Shown here: positions 15,864-26,166 of the stretch, in pieces
How positions within the stretch are numbered: position 1 is the first letter of the stretch
Layout of the letters: each line of letters opens with the position of its first letter
From: Xenorhabdus yunnanensis
GTDB taxonomy: Bacteria; Pseudomonadota; Gammaproteobacteria; Enterobacterales; Enterobacteriaceae
Length of the DNA: 64,000 bases
Direction: 5' to 3'
NCBI RefSeq assembly: GCF_028598805.1
Contig: NZ_JAQRFI010000026.1
Location: 1 to 64,000, forward strand
Made by a program: the position numbers and the translations under genes
The notes under the pieces: generated by a model
Seen by the model: the letters and a program-made list of their open reading frames with translations, nothing else
The model's database searches: none
Told to the model about the DNA's origin: nothing

Positions 15864-16871
15864 ATGAGTTCTGTAGAAATAGAATTGAAACTGTCCGTGA
15901 AGCCTGATGCGATACCGGCAGTTCGCCAGCAGTTATTTCAGTTTCCTCATGATTACACTTCACCACAACATCTGACTAATATTTATTTTGAGACGGCAGA
16001 GAATCAATTACGGCGTTGGGATATGGGGCTGCGCATTCGTGGTTTTGATGGGTACTATGAGATGACCATCAAAACTGCGGGTAAAGTGCTTGGGGGATTG
16101 CACCAACGTCCTGAATTCAACGTTCCTTTGCCTCATCCTGAATTGGATCTGGCTCGATTTCCCAGCTATATCTGGCCTGAAAATACCGATCTCGCTCATC
16201 TACAGGCACAATTGAACAAATTATTCAGCACCGATTTTAACCGTGAAAAATGGCTTATCACTTACGGAGAAAGTGAAATTGAAGTGGTGCTGGATCAGGG
16301 AACCATTTTTTCTGAAAATAAAAATTCAGGAAGTCAGACTTCACCTATTTGTGAGTTTGAATTGGAACTGAAAAGCGGAAATGTCACTGATATTCTGTCA
16401 TTAGCGAATAAACTGGCATCACAGAATGGCCTGCGTTTAACAAATAAAAGCAAGGCTGCACGGGGATATGCGCTTGTTCATGGTTCATCACATAAAAATG
16501 GCTTATCACATAAAACATTGCCAAGAGTGCCGGACGAGTTGGAATGGCAGCAGCCCTTGTCTGTGCTTCTGACTGAAATTCTGGCGCAATGGCAAGAGCA
16601 AGAAGAAGGGTGGCTAGCAGGTTTGCCAGAAGGAAAAATGGGATTGGTGCAGGTTTTACAGTGGGTGACGAAACTGACTGAAAGACAAACTGAACATTTG
16701 CCGATATTGGATTCATTAGCTAATTTCCTGCCGGAATTAAAGGTTGCTTTAAATATGTCCTCCGCAACTTGGTCTGAAAATCGTTCAGAAGCTGAAACTG
16801 TGTGTTATAGCGCTTCTTTGTTGCAATGTAAGCTGGCGTTAATGCAATGGTTGATGGCTCAGCACCGATAA
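15864..16871 (+). CDS. ygiF: Inorganic triphosphatase, CYTH domain with shortened CHAD domain
   Basis: Residues 1-205 are a CYTH domain that in E. coli YgiF hydrolyses inorganic triphosphate. The EIELK signature is at residues 5-9, the tunnel residues MGLRIRG and YEMTIK follow, and then REKWLITY and CEFELELKSG. The rest corresponds to the first part of the CHAD domain. The protein stops at LALMQWLMAQ, at 335 residues against about 433 in E. coli, so roughly the last 100 CHAD residues, with many of its conserved histidines, are missing. Only 60 bases separate its stop from glnE, so there is no remnant. Residues about 209-220 contain an in-frame 18-bp duplication (SHKNG/SHKTL). It precedes glnE as in E. 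coli. Confidence 0.88.
   Translation: MSSVEIELKLSVKPDAIPAVRQQLFQFPHDYTSPQHLTNIYFETAENQLRRWDMGLRIRGFDGYYEMTIKTAGKVLGGLHQRPEFNVPLPHPELDLARFPSYIWPENTDLAHLQAQLNKLFSTDFNREKWLITYGESEIEVVLDQGTIFSENKNSGSQTSPICEFELELKSGNVTDILSLANKLASQNGLRLTNKSKAARGYALVHGSSHKNGLSHKTLPRVPDELEWQQPLSVLLTEILAQWQEQEEGWLAGLPEGKMGLVQVLQWVTKLTERQTEHLPILDSLANFLPELKVALNMSSATWSENRSEAETVCYSASLLQCKLALMQWLMAQHR
16486..16521. repeat. In-frame 18-bp duplication inside ygiF
   Basis: CATCACATAAAA at 16486-16497 recurs as TATCACATAAAA at 16504-16515. The 18-bp period keeps the frame and falls in the linker between CYTH and CHAD. Confidence 0.65.
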
Positions 16872-16931
16872 GCCCTTTGCTATGTAAAATAGCTAAAAAA
16901 GACTAAAAAACAGCCAGTAAGGAAAACAGTT

Positions 16932-19787
16932 ATGCTGCCACTTTCATTACCCTTAGCTCGACAATTACAGCATATCGCTGCAAATCTTCCGCCATTGGGG
17001 GAAACGATAACGTCCTTTTCACCTAATGAACAGGCTGTGCTGTCATTGAGTGATTTTGTGGCAGAAAACGTGTTATCACATCCGGTGTGGCTGGAGGATA
17101 TTCACCAGAATCCCCCTCAATCAGAGGAATGGCAATATTATGCCCATTGGTTAGAACAAACGTTGCTGGCGGCAAATGATGAAAATGGTCTGATGCGGGG
17201 GTTACGTCTTTTCCGTCATCGGATGCTGGTCAGGATTGCATGGTCGCAGGCATTGCAAAGCAGTACGACAGAACAGACATTACAGCAATTAAGTATGTTG
17301 GCTGAAACTCTGATTATAGCCGCTCGTGATTGGCTTTACCTGCGTTGCTGTCAGGATTGGGGAACGCCTACGAATAGTGATGGTGTGGCACAGCCGCTGC
17401 TTATTTTGGGGATGGGGAAGTTGGGAGGCGGAGAACTCAATTTTTCCTCTGATATTGACCTCATTTTTGCCTATCCAGAAAATGGCGTAACGCAAGGCGG
17501 TCGTCGAGACATGGATAATTCTCAGTTCTTTACTCGATTGGGACAGAAGTTAATTAAGGCCCTGGATCAACAAACTGTAGACGGATTTGTTTATCGTGTA
17601 GATATGAGATTACGCCCATTTGGTGATAGTGGGCCTTTGGTTTTCAGTTTTCCGGCATTGGAAGATTATTATCAGGAACAAGGGCGTGACTGGGAACGTT
17701 ATGCTTTGGTGAAAGCGCGTATTTTGGGGCATGGTGATCAGGCTTATGGTCAGGAACTGCGCCAAATGTTACGACCGTTTATTTTCCGTCGTTATATCGA
17801 TTTCAGTGCGATTCAATCTTTGCGTAATATGAAAGGCATGATTGAACGGGAAGTTCGTCGTCGGGGATTAAAAGATAATATTAAATTGGGGGCGGGCGGG
17901 ATCCGTGAAATTGAGTTTATCACTCAGGTGTTTCAGCTTATTCGTGGAGGAAGAGAACCGAGTCTGCAATCCCGTTCATTATTGTCAGCATTGAAAGCCA
18001 TCGACGATTTGGCTTTATTGCCCACGGAACAGTTGAAACAACTGGAAGAAAGTTATCTGTTTTTACGTCGGCTTGAGAACTTGCTGCAATCTATTCGTGA
18101 CCAACAAACGCAAACTTTACCGGATAATGAGCTGGATCGTGCTCGTCTCTCTTGGGGAATGAATTTTGCCGATTGGAATGAATTGATGGCAGAAACCGAA
18201 CGCAAAATGAATGCAGTGCGGGCTATTTTCCGACAATTGATTGGCGATGAAATAGAGGAAAACAGTGAAGAGGCCAGCCATGTGCCGTTCAAAAGTTTAT
18301 GGCAGGAATCCCTGAATACCGCCGAACTCATCGTATTAATTCCTCATCTTGATGATGTAAAAGCCCGGAAGATGCTTGATGTGATGGCGCTTTTCCGTAA
18401 AGACGTCAGTAAGCGCACCATTGGCCCAAGGGGAAGGGATGTGCTTGACCAATTGATGCCGCGTCTGTTGGAGAAAATTGGAGCCAGAGAAGATGCCGAT
18501 ATCGTTTTGGAGCGGATTATTTCCCTGTTGCTCAGCATTGTTAGCCGTACGACTTATCTGGAACTGATGCTGGAATCAGAGCAGGTCATGATCCATGTTA
18601 TCCGGCTCTGTGCTGCTTCTCCAATGATAGCAAGTCAGCTTGCTCACCACCCGCTATTACTGGATGAACTGCTTGATCCCAAATCGCTGTATCAGCCGTT
18701 GCCGATGGAAGCTTATCGTGATGAGCTTTATCAATATCTGCTACGTATCCCTGAAGACGATGAAGAACAATTGCTGGAGGCTTTGCGTCAATTTAAGCAA
18801 GCACAATTATTGCGGATCGCAGCAGAAGACATTGCGGGTGTCTTGCCTGTAATGAAAGTGAGTGACCATCTGACTTATCTGGCAGAAGCGATTATTGAAG
18901 CTGTTGTAAAGCTGGCGTGGAATCAAATGATAAAACGCTATGGTGTTCCGGCGCATTTATCCCAGCGACAGGGATTAGGGTTTGCCATTCTTGGCTATGG
19001 CAAATTGGGTGGTTGGGAACTCGGTTATGGTTCTGATTTGGATCTGGTGTTCTTGCTGGATTGCCCCATGGATGTGATGACGGATGGTGCTCGTTCCATT
19101 GATGCCCGGCAATTTTATTTGCGTCTTGCCCAACGCATCATGCATTTGTTCAGTACCCGAACAGCGTCGGGGATACTGTATGACGTTGATGCCCGTCTGC
19201 GGCCATCTGGTGAGTCGGGAATGCTGGTCAGTACCCTTGAAGCCTTTGATGATTACCAAAAAAATGAAGCGTGGACTTGGGAGCATCAGGCGCTGATTCG
19301 TGCGCGTATGATTTTTGGTGATGAAAAAATGCGCAATTATTTTGAACGTATTCGCCGTGAAACATTGTGTCTTCCCCGCGATCCCGATCTTCTGCGTCAA
19401 CAAGTGCGTGAGATGCGAGAGAAAATGTATCGACACTTGGGCAGCCATCAACAAGATCAATTTGATATCAAAGCTGATCCGGGTGGGATCACCGATATTG
19501 AGTTTATCGCTCAGTATCAGGTACTGCGTTATGCCCCGGAAAATGCCAAGTTGACCCGCTGGTCTGATAATGTACGAATTTTCGAGCTAATGGCGAACTA
19601 TAACATTATGGGTGAGCAAGAAGCGATGGCGCTGACACAGGCTTATATCACCATGCGTGATGAACTGCATCATTTAGCTTTGCAAGCGTTATCCAGCCGA
19701 GTTTCGGCCGGACATTTCAGCCAGCAGCAAGCATTGGTACGTGATAGCTGGCAAAAATGGCTAGAAAATGATTTTAGTGCGGAGTGA
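16932..19787 (+). CDS. glnE: Glutamine synthetase adenylyltransferase/adenylyl-removing enzyme
   Basis: A 951-residue bifunctional regulator of glutamine synthetase, close to the E. coli length (946). It has two nucleotidyltransferase domains: the N-terminal one (adenylyl removing) with [16 protein letters not shown] near residue 160 and the C-terminal one (adenylylating) with [16 protein letters not shown] near residue 692, both with the metal-binding DxD. A helical central region links them and responds to PII. It follows ygiF by 60 bases and precedes hldE, as in E. coli. Immediately after the stop lies a 15-bp tandem repeat. Confidence 0.97.
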   Translation: MLPLSLPLARQLQHIAANLPPLGETITSFSPNEQAVLSLSDFVAENVLSHPVWLEDIHQNPPQSEEWQYYAHWLEQTLLAANDENGLMRGLRLFRHRMLVRIAWSQALQSSTTEQTLQQLSMLAETLIIAARDWLYLRCCQDWGTPTNSDGVAQPLLILGMGKLGGGELNFSSDIDLIFAYPENGVTQGGRRDMDNSQFFTRLGQKLIKALDQQTVDGFVYRVDMRLRPFGDSGPLVFSFPALEDYYQEQGRDWERYALVKARILGHGDQAYGQELRQMLRPFIFRRYIDFSAIQSLRNMKGMIEREVRRRGLKDNIKLGAGGIREIEFITQVFQLIRGGREPSLQSRSLLSALKAIDDLALLPTEQLKQLEESYLFLRRLENLLQSIRDQQTQTLPDNELDRARLSWGMNFADWNELMAETERKMNAVRAIFRQLIGDEIEENSEEASHVPFKSLWQESLNTAELIVLIPHLDDVKARKMLDVMALFRKDVSKRTIGPRGRDVLDQLMPRLLEKIGAREDADIVLERIISLLLSIVSRTTYLELMLESEQVMIHVIRLCAASPMIASQLAHHPLLLDELLDPKSLYQPLPMEAYRDELYQYLLRIPEDDEEQLLEALRQFKQAQLLRIAAEDIAGVLPVMKVSDHLTYLAEAIIEAVVKLAWNQMIKRYGVPAHLSQRQGLGFAILGYGKLGGWELGYGSDLDLVFLLDCPMDVMTDGARSIDARQFYLRLAQRIMHLFSTRTASGILYDVDARLRPSGESGMLVSTLEAFDDYQKNEAWTWEHQALIRARMIFGDEKMRNYFERIRRETLCLPRDPDLLRQQVREMREKMYRHLGSHQQDQFDIKADPGGITDIEFIAQYQVLRYAPENAKLTRWSDNVRIFELMANYNIMGEQEAMALTQAYITMRDELHHLALQALSSRVSAGHFSQQQALVRDSWQKWLENDFSAE

Positions 19788-19790
19788 CAG

Positions 19791-19833
19791 GAATAGTAGT
19801 TACAGAAATAGCAGTTACAGAAATAGCTGAAAT
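19791..19833. repeat. 15-bp tandem repeat after glnE
   Basis: GAATAGTAGTTACA at 19791-19804, GAAATAGCAGTTACA at 19805-19819, then the partial unit GAAATAGCTGAAATAG. It starts three bases after the glnE stop. Confidence 0.75.
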
Positions 19834-19919
19834 AGTCGCTTTTCCTGATCAAGTTTTCTGGCACTGAGTTTGATTATGGTAATATCCGCAACAGTTTATT
19901 CTGATATTTGGAGCATGGG

Positions 19920-21344
19920 ATGAAAGTAACACTCCCTGATTTTCACCGCGCAAGTGTTTTGGTTGTTGGCGATGTCATGTTAGATCGCTACTGGTACGGC
20001 CCAACCAGCCGCATTTCACCGGAAGCACCGGTTCCAGTGGTTAAGGTAGAAACCATAGAAGAGCGTCCTGGCGGAGCGGCTAACGTAGCCATGAATATTG
20101 CTTCATTGGGTGCTAATTCAGGTTTGGTTGGCTTGACGGGCATTGATGACGCTGCGCGGGCATTGAGTGAGAAACTCAGCAGTGTGAAAGTCCGATGTGA
20201 TTTTGTTTCTGTTCCAACTCATCCAACTATCACAAAACTGCGTGTCTTATCACGTAATCAGCAATTATTGCGTCTGGATTTTGAAGAAGGGTTCCAGAAC
20301 GTGGATGCCCAGCCAATGCTGGAAAAAATTCAACAATCCTTGCCTCATATTGGTGCGTTAGTACTGTCAGATTATGCCAAGGGAGCATTGAGTCAGATTC
20401 AGGCCATGATTAAGCTAGCCAATGAAGCCAATGTTCCTGTGCTTATCGATCCAAAAGGCAGCGATTTTAGCCGCTATCGTGGTGCAACGCTGCTGACGCC
20501 GAATATGTCAGAGTTTGAAGCCGTTGTAGGGCATTGCAAGGATGATGATGATGTAGTGCAGAAAGGCACGAAACTGGTACAGGATTTGGAACTGAAAGCG
20601 CTGTTGATCACGCGTTCTGAGCGAGGAATGAGTTTGTTGCGGGTTGGACAACCCCCATTGCATCTGCCGACCCAAGCTCAGGAAGTGTTTGATGTCACTG
20701 GCGCAGGAGATACCGTGATTGGTGTATTGGCAACGGCTTTAGCTGCTGGCAAGCCGCTGAATGAAGCCTGTTACCTAGCTAATGCGGCAGCGGGTGTGGT
20801 TGTTGGCAAGCTGGGAACTTCTACGGTTTCACCTGTTGAGCTGGAAAATGCAGTGCGTGGGCGTGCAGAAACCGGATTTGGCGTAATGAGTGAAGCCAAA
20901 TTGAAAGAAGCTGTTACACAGGCCCGTCAGCGTGGTGAACGTATCGTCATGACCAATGGTTGTTTTGACATTCTTCATGCAGGCCACGTTTCTTATCTGT
21001 CCAACGCACGCAAATTGGGTGATCGCCTGATCGTTGCTGTGAATAGTGACGCGTCAACCAAGCGCCTCAAAGGGGAAACGCGTCCAGTAAATCCGTTGGA
21101 ACAGCGCATGACTGTGTTATCGGCTCTGGAATCTGTAGATTGGGTTGTAGCATTTGAAGAAGATACACCACAGCGCTTAATCGCAGGTATCTTGCCGGAT
21201 ATTTTGGTCAAAGGCGGCGATTATAAGCCAGAAGAGATTGCCGGTAGCGAAGAAGTTTGGGCTGCGGGTGGTGAAGTTAAGGTATTGAACTTCGAGGACG
21301 GTATTTCAACGACTAATATCATCAAGACTATTAAGCGCCAATAA
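19920..21344 (+). CDS. hldE: Bifunctional heptose-7-phosphate kinase/heptose-1-phosphate adenylyltransferase
   Basis: Makes ADP-heptose for the inner core of lipopolysaccharide. The 474-residue fusion consists of a PfkB-type kinase (residues 1-320; [14 protein letters not shown] and the catalytic [11 protein letters not shown] loop) and a nucleotidyltransferase (from about 340; [15 protein letters not shown] with the HxGH motif). The start is taken at MKVTLPDF (19920), which fits E. coli HldE; four extra in-frame codons precede it. It is the last gene of the ygiF-glnE-hldE run. Confidence 0.97.
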   Translation: MKVTLPDFHRASVLVVGDVMLDRYWYGPTSRISPEAPVPVVKVETIEERPGGAANVAMNIASLGANSGLVGLTGIDDAARALSEKLSSVKVRCDFVSVPTHPTITKLRVLSRNQQLLRLDFEEGFQNVDAQPMLEKIQQSLPHIGALVLSDYAKGALSQIQAMIKLANEANVPVLIDPKGSDFSRYRGATLLTPNMSEFEAVVGHCKDDDDVVQKGTKLVQDLELKALLITRSERGMSLLRVGQPPLHLPTQAQEVFDVTGAGDTVIGVLATALAAGKPLNEACYLANAAAGVVVGKLGTSTVSPVELENAVRGRAETGFGVMSEAKLKEAVTQARQRGERIVMTNGCFDILHAGHVSYLSNARKLGDRLIVAVNSDASTKRLKGETRPVNPLEQRMTVLSALESVDWVVAFEEDTPQRLIAGILPDILVKGGDYKPEEIAGSEEVWAAGGEVKVLNFEDGISTTNIIKTIKRQ

Positions 21345-21357
21345 AATAAATATCATG

Positions 21358-21389
21358 TGCCGTTATGCTTCTTTTGGAGCATGGCGGCA
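21358..21389 (+). terminator. Terminator after hldE
   Basis: A 12-base imperfect stem (TGCCGTTATGCT/AGCATGGCGGCA with G-U pairs) with an eight-base loop, 14 bases after the hldE stop. The T-rich tract follows only after a few bases. Confidence 0.6.
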
Positions 21390-21520
21390 GATGCTTTCCT
21401 TCTTTTTTCTTTCAAGTTATCTGTCATTTTTTCTTTCGATAATAAATAAATGAATCATTTACTCTAAGCAAATAGTAATTATGATAATGTATTATCTAAT
21501 TTATTATTTATGATGGATTT

Positions 21521-22321
21521 ATGAAACTATTTAAAATTGCATTTTTATTTGTTTTTTTATTTCCTGATTATGCGTCAGCGAAAATATCTCCACTTACACA
21601 AGATGATTGTCAGAAAATGAAATTGTCTGACGTGATAACAAAAAGCAATCCAGTATCTTGTAATCGATTAAACGTGGTTAATTTCACATACATTGATTTC
21701 TCAGGAAATGAAAATCTCGGTGAGATCGTTGTTCTTGATATATTTTCACCACAAGTTGAAAATATTTTTCACGAATTATTATCAGCTCGATTCCCAATAC
21801 ATAAGGCCTTGGCAATCGAGCATTATCATGGGGATGATAATGCCTCCATGCGTGATAATAACACGTCAGCATTCAATGGAAGGAAAATAACAGGGGCTTC
21901 ATCATGGTCAAAGCATGCGTATGGCGCAGCTATAGATATTAACCCGGTACAGAATCCATTTTTAGGTTTTAAGCATGGTGTTCCTTATGTTTTTCCTGAG
22001 GGTAGCGAAGAAAAATATTTGAATAGAATAGAAAAAAGGCCCGGAAAAATAGTTAGAGAAGGGATGGCGGAAAAAGTGCTTGATGTCTTTTTTTCGAATG
22101 GCTTTATGAGATGGGGAGGATATTGGGATACACCGATAGATTACCAGCATTTTGAGGTAGGAAGTGCCGAATTTATTGAGGAGTTATTGAAAAAACCATT
22201 ATCCATAGCAAGGGAAGAATTTAAAAGTTATGGAGATAAATATAAGGCGTGCATGAAAAATTTAACGCAACATAATATGGATATTGTCAGGGCTATATGT
22301 GTAGAAAAAAATATAAAATAG
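21521..22321 (+). CDS. Secreted M15-family (VanY-like) metallopeptidase
   Basis: A 266-residue protein with a cleavable signal peptide (MKLFKIAFLFVFLFPDYASA). The core has the M15 zinc-site pattern: SSWSKHAYGAAIDINP (His and Asp ligands, about residues 127-142) and DYQHFEV (third His, near residue 210). The family cleaves D-Ala-D-Ala or L-Ala-D-Glu type bonds in peptidoglycan. Four cysteines (two near the N-terminus of the mature protein, two near the C-terminus) could form disulfides, fitting a periplasmic or exported enzyme. It is much more AT-rich than hldE and ubiK and lies between them where E. coli has unrelated genes, so it was probably acquired. Whether it serves cell-wall remodelling or acts on competitors cannot be told. 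Confidence 0.8.
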   Translation: MKLFKIAFLFVFLFPDYASAKISPLTQDDCQKMKLSDVITKSNPVSCNRLNVVNFTYIDFSGNENLGEIVVLDIFSPQVENIFHELLSARFPIHKALAIEHYHGDDNASMRDNNTSAFNGRKITGASSWSKHAYGAAIDINPVQNPFLGFKHGVPYVFPEGSEEKYLNRIEKRPGKIVREGMAEKVLDVFFSNGFMRWGGYWDTPIDYQHFEVGSAEFIEELLKKPLSIAREEFKSYGDKYKACMKNLTQHNMDIVRAICVEKNIK

Positions 22322-22322
22322 G

Positions 22323-22355
22323 GAGGAGAACTGAGCTGAGGCCGCTATTCTCCTC
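22323..22355. terminator. Inverted repeat between the M15 gene and ubiK
   Basis: GAGGAGAA and TTCTCCTC form a perfect eight-base stem with a 17-base loop, just after the M15 stop and just before the convergent ubiK stop. There is no clear T-tract, so the terminator role is tentative. Confidence 0.45.
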
Positions 22356-22361
22356 GCATCA

Positions 22362-22637
22362 TTATTCAGCCTGTTGATTTTTTTTGTCTGCTCCTTCGAG
22401 ACGGGCTTCCAATTCATTCAAGCGTTGTTCCATTGCAGCCAATTTCTCACGGGTGCGTAGCAAGACCTGTGTCTGAATATCAAATTCTTCGCGGTTTACA
22501 AGATCCAACTTGCTCAATTGGGATTGCAGAACGGTACGCAATTTTTTTTCTACATCATCGCCAAATTCTTTGACGCCTTTTGGCATAACATTGTGGAATT
22601 GGCGCGCAATTTGTTCAATTTTCTTTGGATCGAGCAT
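22362..22637 (-). CDS. ubiK: Ubiquinone biosynthesis accessory factor UbiK
   Basis: A small helical protein of 91 residues (YqiC family) that helps the soluble Ubi complex with UbiJ and binds membranes. The start is set at [13 protein letters not shown] (22637), with AAAGG eight bases upstream. The first half carries the family sequence [17 protein letters not shown], and the second half is a coiled coil ([20 protein letters not shown]). It is divergent from ribB across the FMN riboswitch region, as in E. coli. Confidence 0.93.
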   Translation of the reverse strand: MLDPKKIEQIARQFHNVMPKGVKEFGDDVEKKLRTVLQSQLSKLDLVNREEFDIQTQVLLRTREKLAAMEQRLNELEARLEGADKKNQQAE

Positions 22638-22668
22638 GATTATCATCCTTTTATGGTGTAACTGTACT

Positions 22669-22710
22669 TTATAGCTAACGATATCTTATAGCGTAACAGA
22701 GCGTTATAGC
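22669..22710. repeat. Degenerate 17-bp repeat upstream of ubiK
   Basis: TTATAGC recurs at 22669, 22686 and 22704 within loosely similar 17-18-bp units. Confidence 0.45.
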
Positions 22711-22832
22711 ATAGAGGTGTTGGCAGTATTTTAATATTTCATGGCGAAAGCATAAATGATTGAGAGCCAGGTTTCATATTTGATTTTGTTGTTTGCTCCT
22801 GCCGATTATTAGCGCTATAGTGCAATTGTTTA

Positions 22833-23034
22833 TCTCAGGGCAGGGTGAAACTCCCTACCGGCGGTAACATAAAATATCGACTGATCATTTTATGAAGCCC
22901 GCGAGCGCTCTGTTTGTCATTGTCTTTATTGTTTTTTTAGCTTATCTGAAAATGAAGCAATAAGGGTTAAAACAGGGGTCAGCAGATCCAGTGTGATTCT
23001 GGAGCCGACGGTGATAGTCCGGATGGGAGAGAAT
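22833..23034 (+). promoter_or_regulatory. FMN riboswitch (RFN element) upstream of ribB
   Basis: Contains the conserved RFN blocks in order: CAGGGCAGGGTGAAACTCC, CTACCGGCGGTAA, AGCCCGCGAGCGC, then after a longer variable arm GGGGTCAGCAGATCCAGTG, GAGCCGACGGTGATAGTC and CCGGATGGGAGAGAATA. These form the six-way junction that binds FMN and lowers expression of riboflavin genes. It ends 122 bases before the ribB start. Confidence 0.93.
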
Positions 23035-23046
23035 AACAGCATCAAT

Positions 23047-23075
23047 CGAGTGCTTGCGCTCGCCTGTTGTTTTTG
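23047..23075 (+). terminator. Hairpin in the ribB leader, possible FMN-switch expression platform
   Basis: CGAGTG/CGCTCG with a CTTG loop, then CCTGTTGTTTTTG. It lies 12 bases after the riboswitch core, where a regulated terminator would be expected. The T-tract is interrupted. Confidence 0.5.
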
Positions 23076-23156
23076 TTGCCGTATTTTTGTGCAACACAAA
23101 CTCCTCAAAATTGCCCTGATTCTGGTAATCCATAAATTTAAAGAGGCTTTTTTACC

Positions 23157-23810
23157 ATGAATCAGACGCTACTTTCTTCATATGGGACACCATTTGAACG
23201 TGTTGAACGTGCGCTTGCTGCTTTGCGTGCGGGTCAGGGCGTGATGGTACTAGATGACGAAAATCGTGAAAATGAAGGCGACATGATTTTCGCCGCTGAA
23301 ACGATGACTGTAGAGCAAATGGCATTGACGATCCGCCATGGCAGTGGAATTGTTTGCCTTTGCCTGACCGAAGAACGCCGCCAACAGCTAGAACTGCCAA
23401 TGATGGTGGAAAGCAATTCCAGCCAGTACCAAACCGCATTCACTGTTACGATTGAAGCCGCACACGGAGTGACAACGGGCGTGTCTGCGGTAGATCGCAT
23501 CACGACGATCCAGGCCGCTATTACAGATAATGCACAACCAAACGATTTGAATCGTCCAGGACATGTTTTTCCCTTGCGTGCGCAACCGGGAGGGGTTTTA
23601 GCTCGTCGTGGTCATACCGAAGCGACCATTGATTTAGTTAAAATGGCGGGTTTCAAGCCAGCGGGAGTGTTGTGTGAATTGACGAATGACGATGGTTCAA
23701 TGGCCCGAGCTCCTGAAGTAATTGAATTCGCAAAACAGCATGATATGCCGATAGTCACTATTGAAGATTTAGTGAATTACCGCTTAAAAATAGCAAAGAA
23801 AGCTAGCTAA
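23157..23810 (+). CDS. ribB: 3,4-dihydroxy-2-butanone-4-phosphate synthase
   Basis: Converts ribulose 5-phosphate to the four-carbon precursor of riboflavin. It has 217 residues, the same as E. coli. Conserved features are [13 protein letters not shown] near residue 35 (acidic metal and substrate site), HGSGIVCL, and [10 protein letters not shown] with [11 protein letters not shown] at 130-160. The leader carries an FMN riboswitch, so it is repressed when FMN is plentiful. E. coli zupT is not present downstream. Confidence 0.97.
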   Translation: MNQTLLSSYGTPFERVERALAALRAGQGVMVLDDENRENEGDMIFAAETMTVEQMALTIRHGSGIVCLCLTEERRQQLELPMMVESNSSQYQTAFTVTIEAAHGVTTGVSAVDRITTIQAAITDNAQPNDLNRPGHVFPLRAQPGGVLARRGHTEATIDLVKMAGFKPAGVLCELTNDDGSMARAPEVIEFAKQHDMPIVTIEDLVNYRLKIAKKAS

Positions 23811-23914
23811 TAGGTGCTATCATTAATTTTTATTATGTTTTTTATTGAAATAATCCCTAAATAGTATGTTTTTTAAATTAGGGTAGAAAACAGATCAGAA
23901 TAGAATATATCGGT

Positions 23915-23938
23915 TATACTCAACAGATTTTGAGTTGC
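23915..23938 (+). repeat. Fragment of a dispersed intergenic repeat
   Basis: TATACTCAACAGATTTTGAG here resembles TATACCCAACAGATTTCAAT at 35279. From memory, similar TATACCCAA-AGATTTCAA elements are scattered between genes in Xenorhabdus and Photorhabdus. Confidence 0.5.
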
Positions 23939-23960
23939 TGTGCTGCAGCACAGTACTGCC

Positions 23961-24007
23961 GTGTAGCAGTATTAACGTATAGCAGTATTAACGTATAGCA
24001 ATATAGC
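23961..24007. repeat. 16-bp tandem repeat, 3 units, between ribB and ygiD
   Basis: GTGTAGCAGTATTAAC (23961-23976), GTATAGCAGTATTAAC (23977-23992), then a decayed third unit GTATAGCAATATAGC. Confidence 0.85.
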
Positions 24008-24217
24008 AGTACAGTAGCTTGAAAGATGGGGAGGCATACGCATGTACTTTGAGAGGCTACAGCCCACACCCTGTGGCCTTTCAGTATTTCTGAAACACGT
24101 CATAATTTTTGATTGATGCTATTCAAGGAAGAAGGGTCTTAATCTTGTCATAATTTTTTTATCATAGTCCAACAATACATTATTCGAAATGTTTACTTTG
24201 CTGTATAAGGGGCGAAA

Positions 24218-24994
24218 ATGAGTCTCCTGAGAATGCCTGCTCTATTCATTGGCCATGGTAGTCCAATGAATGCCATTGAAGATAACTATTACTCACGTGC
24301 TTGGTTTGAATTAGGGGAAAAATTACCCAGACCAAGGGCGATTCTTGTGATTTCCGCGCATTGGTATATGAATGGCACTGCTGTGACAGCGATGGCACAG
24401 CCCAGAACTATTCACGATTTTGGTAACTTTCCCCGAGAGTTGCATGAAAAACAATATCCAGCTAAAGGTTTTCCTGAACTGGCTGTATTAGTACAGGATA
24501 TTCTTGAGCCGATAGAGGTCGAGACTGATTTTGAAAAATGGGGATTGGATCATGGATCTTGGGGAATACTGGCAAAAATGTATCCTGACGCAGATATTCC
24601 CGTTGTTCAATTGAGCATGGATCGCAATCAACCTGCTTCTTTTTATTATGAAATAGGTAAAAAATTAGCTTTACTGCGGGATGAAGGCGTTTTAATTATG
24701 GGTAGTGGAAACGTCGTGCATAACCTGCCTGCCCAAGAATGGGGTGCTGAACCTTTTCCTTGGGCACTCTCTTTTGAGCAATTTGTGCGTGAAAGTTTAA
24801 CGAGTCTGGAAGAACCTCATCCTCTGCTTAACGCTTTGGACAGAGAAGACGGTCTATTGTCTAATCCAACGCCAGAACACTTCCTGCCGTTGCTGTATGT
24901 GATGGGAACATGGGATAAAGAAGAGCCGATTTCAATGCCCATTGAGGGGATTGAAGACGGCTCCTTGAGTATGTTATCTATTCAGATTGGCTAA
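24218..24994 (+). CDS. ygiD: 4,5-DOPA extradiol dioxygenase family protein
   Basis: A 258-residue member of the class III extradiol dioxygenase (LigB-like) family, related to plant DODA; E. coli YgiD can open the ring of L-DOPA. Metal ligands are expected in LFIGHGSPMNA (His near residue 12), ISAHWYMNG (His near residue 47) and VVHNLP (His near 170). WGLDHGSWGIL is another family motif. The natural substrate is unknown. It is convergent with ygiC, five bases apart between stops, with no terminator between them. Confidence 0.92.
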   Translation: MSLLRMPALFIGHGSPMNAIEDNYYSRAWFELGEKLPRPRAILVISAHWYMNGTAVTAMAQPRTIHDFGNFPRELHEKQYPAKGFPELAVLVQDILEPIEVETDFEKWGLDHGSWGILAKMYPDADIPVVQLSMDRNQPASFYYEIGKKLALLRDEGVLIMGSGNVVHNLPAQEWGAEPFPWALSFEQFVRESLTSLEEPHPLLNALDREDGLLSNPTPEHFLPLLYVMGTWDKEEPISMPIEGIEDGSLSMLSIQIG

Positions 24995-24999
24995 TTGAA

Positions 25000-26160
25000 T
25001 CAATCCAAAATAATATGCGGGTAGAAACGTGACAAATCCTGAGTAATCAACTCACGATCTTCACGGATACAGATACCCGCAGACTGATCATCTACCAACC
25101 AGCTACCGACCAGCGCATAGCTATCGTCAAATTTCGGCAACGCATCGAACTGCTGAACAATCATGCCTTCTTCCCCATAAGGGCCATCGGCATTAGCGAT
25201 TTCACGACCATTTTCAATAATGCGAATATTAGCCCCTTCACGGGAAAACAGCGGCTTAATGACATAGCTATTCATGTCTGAAGGACGTTCATCCGCAAAA
25301 TAAGCCGGCAGCAGGTTAGGATGATTTGGGAACATTTTCCACAGCATCGGCAACAGCGCTTTGTTGGAGATAATGCTTTTCCATGATGGCTCCAGCCAAC
25401 GGACACCGGCATCAGCCAGCTTGGTGGAGAACATCTCACGCAGCATAAATTCCCATGGATACAGTTTAAACAGATTGCTGATCACTTGATCCTGCAAGTC
25501 GGTAAACTGACCTTTCTCACCCAGCCCGATATCCTCCATAAACAGGAATTCTGTTGGAACACCGGCTTCTGCGGCACAATCCTGCAAGTATTGAATTGTG
25601 CCACGATCTTCTTCAGTATCCTGACAGCAGGCCATGTGCAGCAGGCCAAATCCATGTTTTTCACGTAACTGAATAAACCGCTCAATCAACTTTTCTTGCA
25701 GGCTGTTGAACTGATCTGCATTTGACGGCAGGTTACCTGCATTGATCTGATCTTCCAGCCAAATCCACTGAAAGAAAGCAGATTCATACAGTGAGGTTGG
25801 GGTATCGGCGTTGTTTTCCAGCAACTTAGGCGGATTTTTGCCATCATAGGCCAAATCCAAGCGGGAATAGAGTGAAGGCTGGCTGGTTACCCATGAAGAG
25901 CGAACAAACTCCCAACAATGTTTTGGGATCTGGAACTTTGTCAGCAGCTCTTCGCTGTCGACCACTTTTTCCACGACCTGCAAACACATTTGGTGCAGTT
26001 CTGTCGTTGCATCTTCAATTTCTTCAATCTGGTTCAGAGTGAACTGGTAATAAGCCTCTTCACTCCAGTAAGGCTGGTCGTACATAGTATGAAAATTAAA
26101 ACCGTACTCTGCTGCCTTTTCGCGCCAATCCGGGCGCTCGGTAATACCAATGCGTTTCAT
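25000..26160 (-). CDS. ygiC: Glutathionylspermidine synthase-family ATP-grasp protein
   Basis: A 386-residue protein matching E. coli YgiC in length. The fold is that of the synthetase domain of glutathionylspermidine synthase (an ATP-grasp ligase). Visible blocks are [32 protein letters not shown] and [17 protein letters not shown] near the C-terminus. No amidase domain is fused. The activity of YgiC is not firmly known; a peptide-like ligation is inferred from the family. It follows ygiB by six bases, forming the ygiB-ygiC pair seen in many enterobacteria. Confidence 0.93.
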   Translation of the reverse strand: MKRIGITERPDWREKAAEYGFNFHTMYDQPYWSEEAYYQFTLNQIEEIEDATTELHQMCLQVVEKVVDSEELLTKFQIPKHCWEFVRSSWVTSQPSLYSRLDLAYDGKNPPKLLENNADTPTSLYESAFFQWIWLEDQINAGNLPSNADQFNSLQEKLIERFIQLREKHGFGLLHMACCQDTEEDRGTIQYLQDCAAEAGVPTEFLFMEDIGLGEKGQFTDLQDQVISNLFKLYPWEFMLREMFSTKLADAGVRWLEPSWKSIISNKALLPMLWKMFPNHPNLLPAYFADERPSDMNSYVIKPLFSREGANIRIIENGREIANADGPYGEEGMIVQQFDALPKFDDSYALVGSWLVDDQSAGICIREDRELITQDLSRFYPHIILD

Positions 26161-26166
26161 CGTTAA

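Larger units (their letters stand above)
23811..24217. other. ribB-ygiD spacer with repeat remnants
   Basis: A 407-base AT-rich spacer with no gene. It holds half of a dispersed intergenic repeat (23915-23938), a TGCTGCAGCA palindrome at 23941-23950, and a 16-bp tandem array (23961-24007). Confidence 0.5.

Noticed and set aside
18975-19460. Open frame of 161 codons on the minus strand
   Set aside because: Antisense shadow of the second nucleotidyltransferase domain of glnE.
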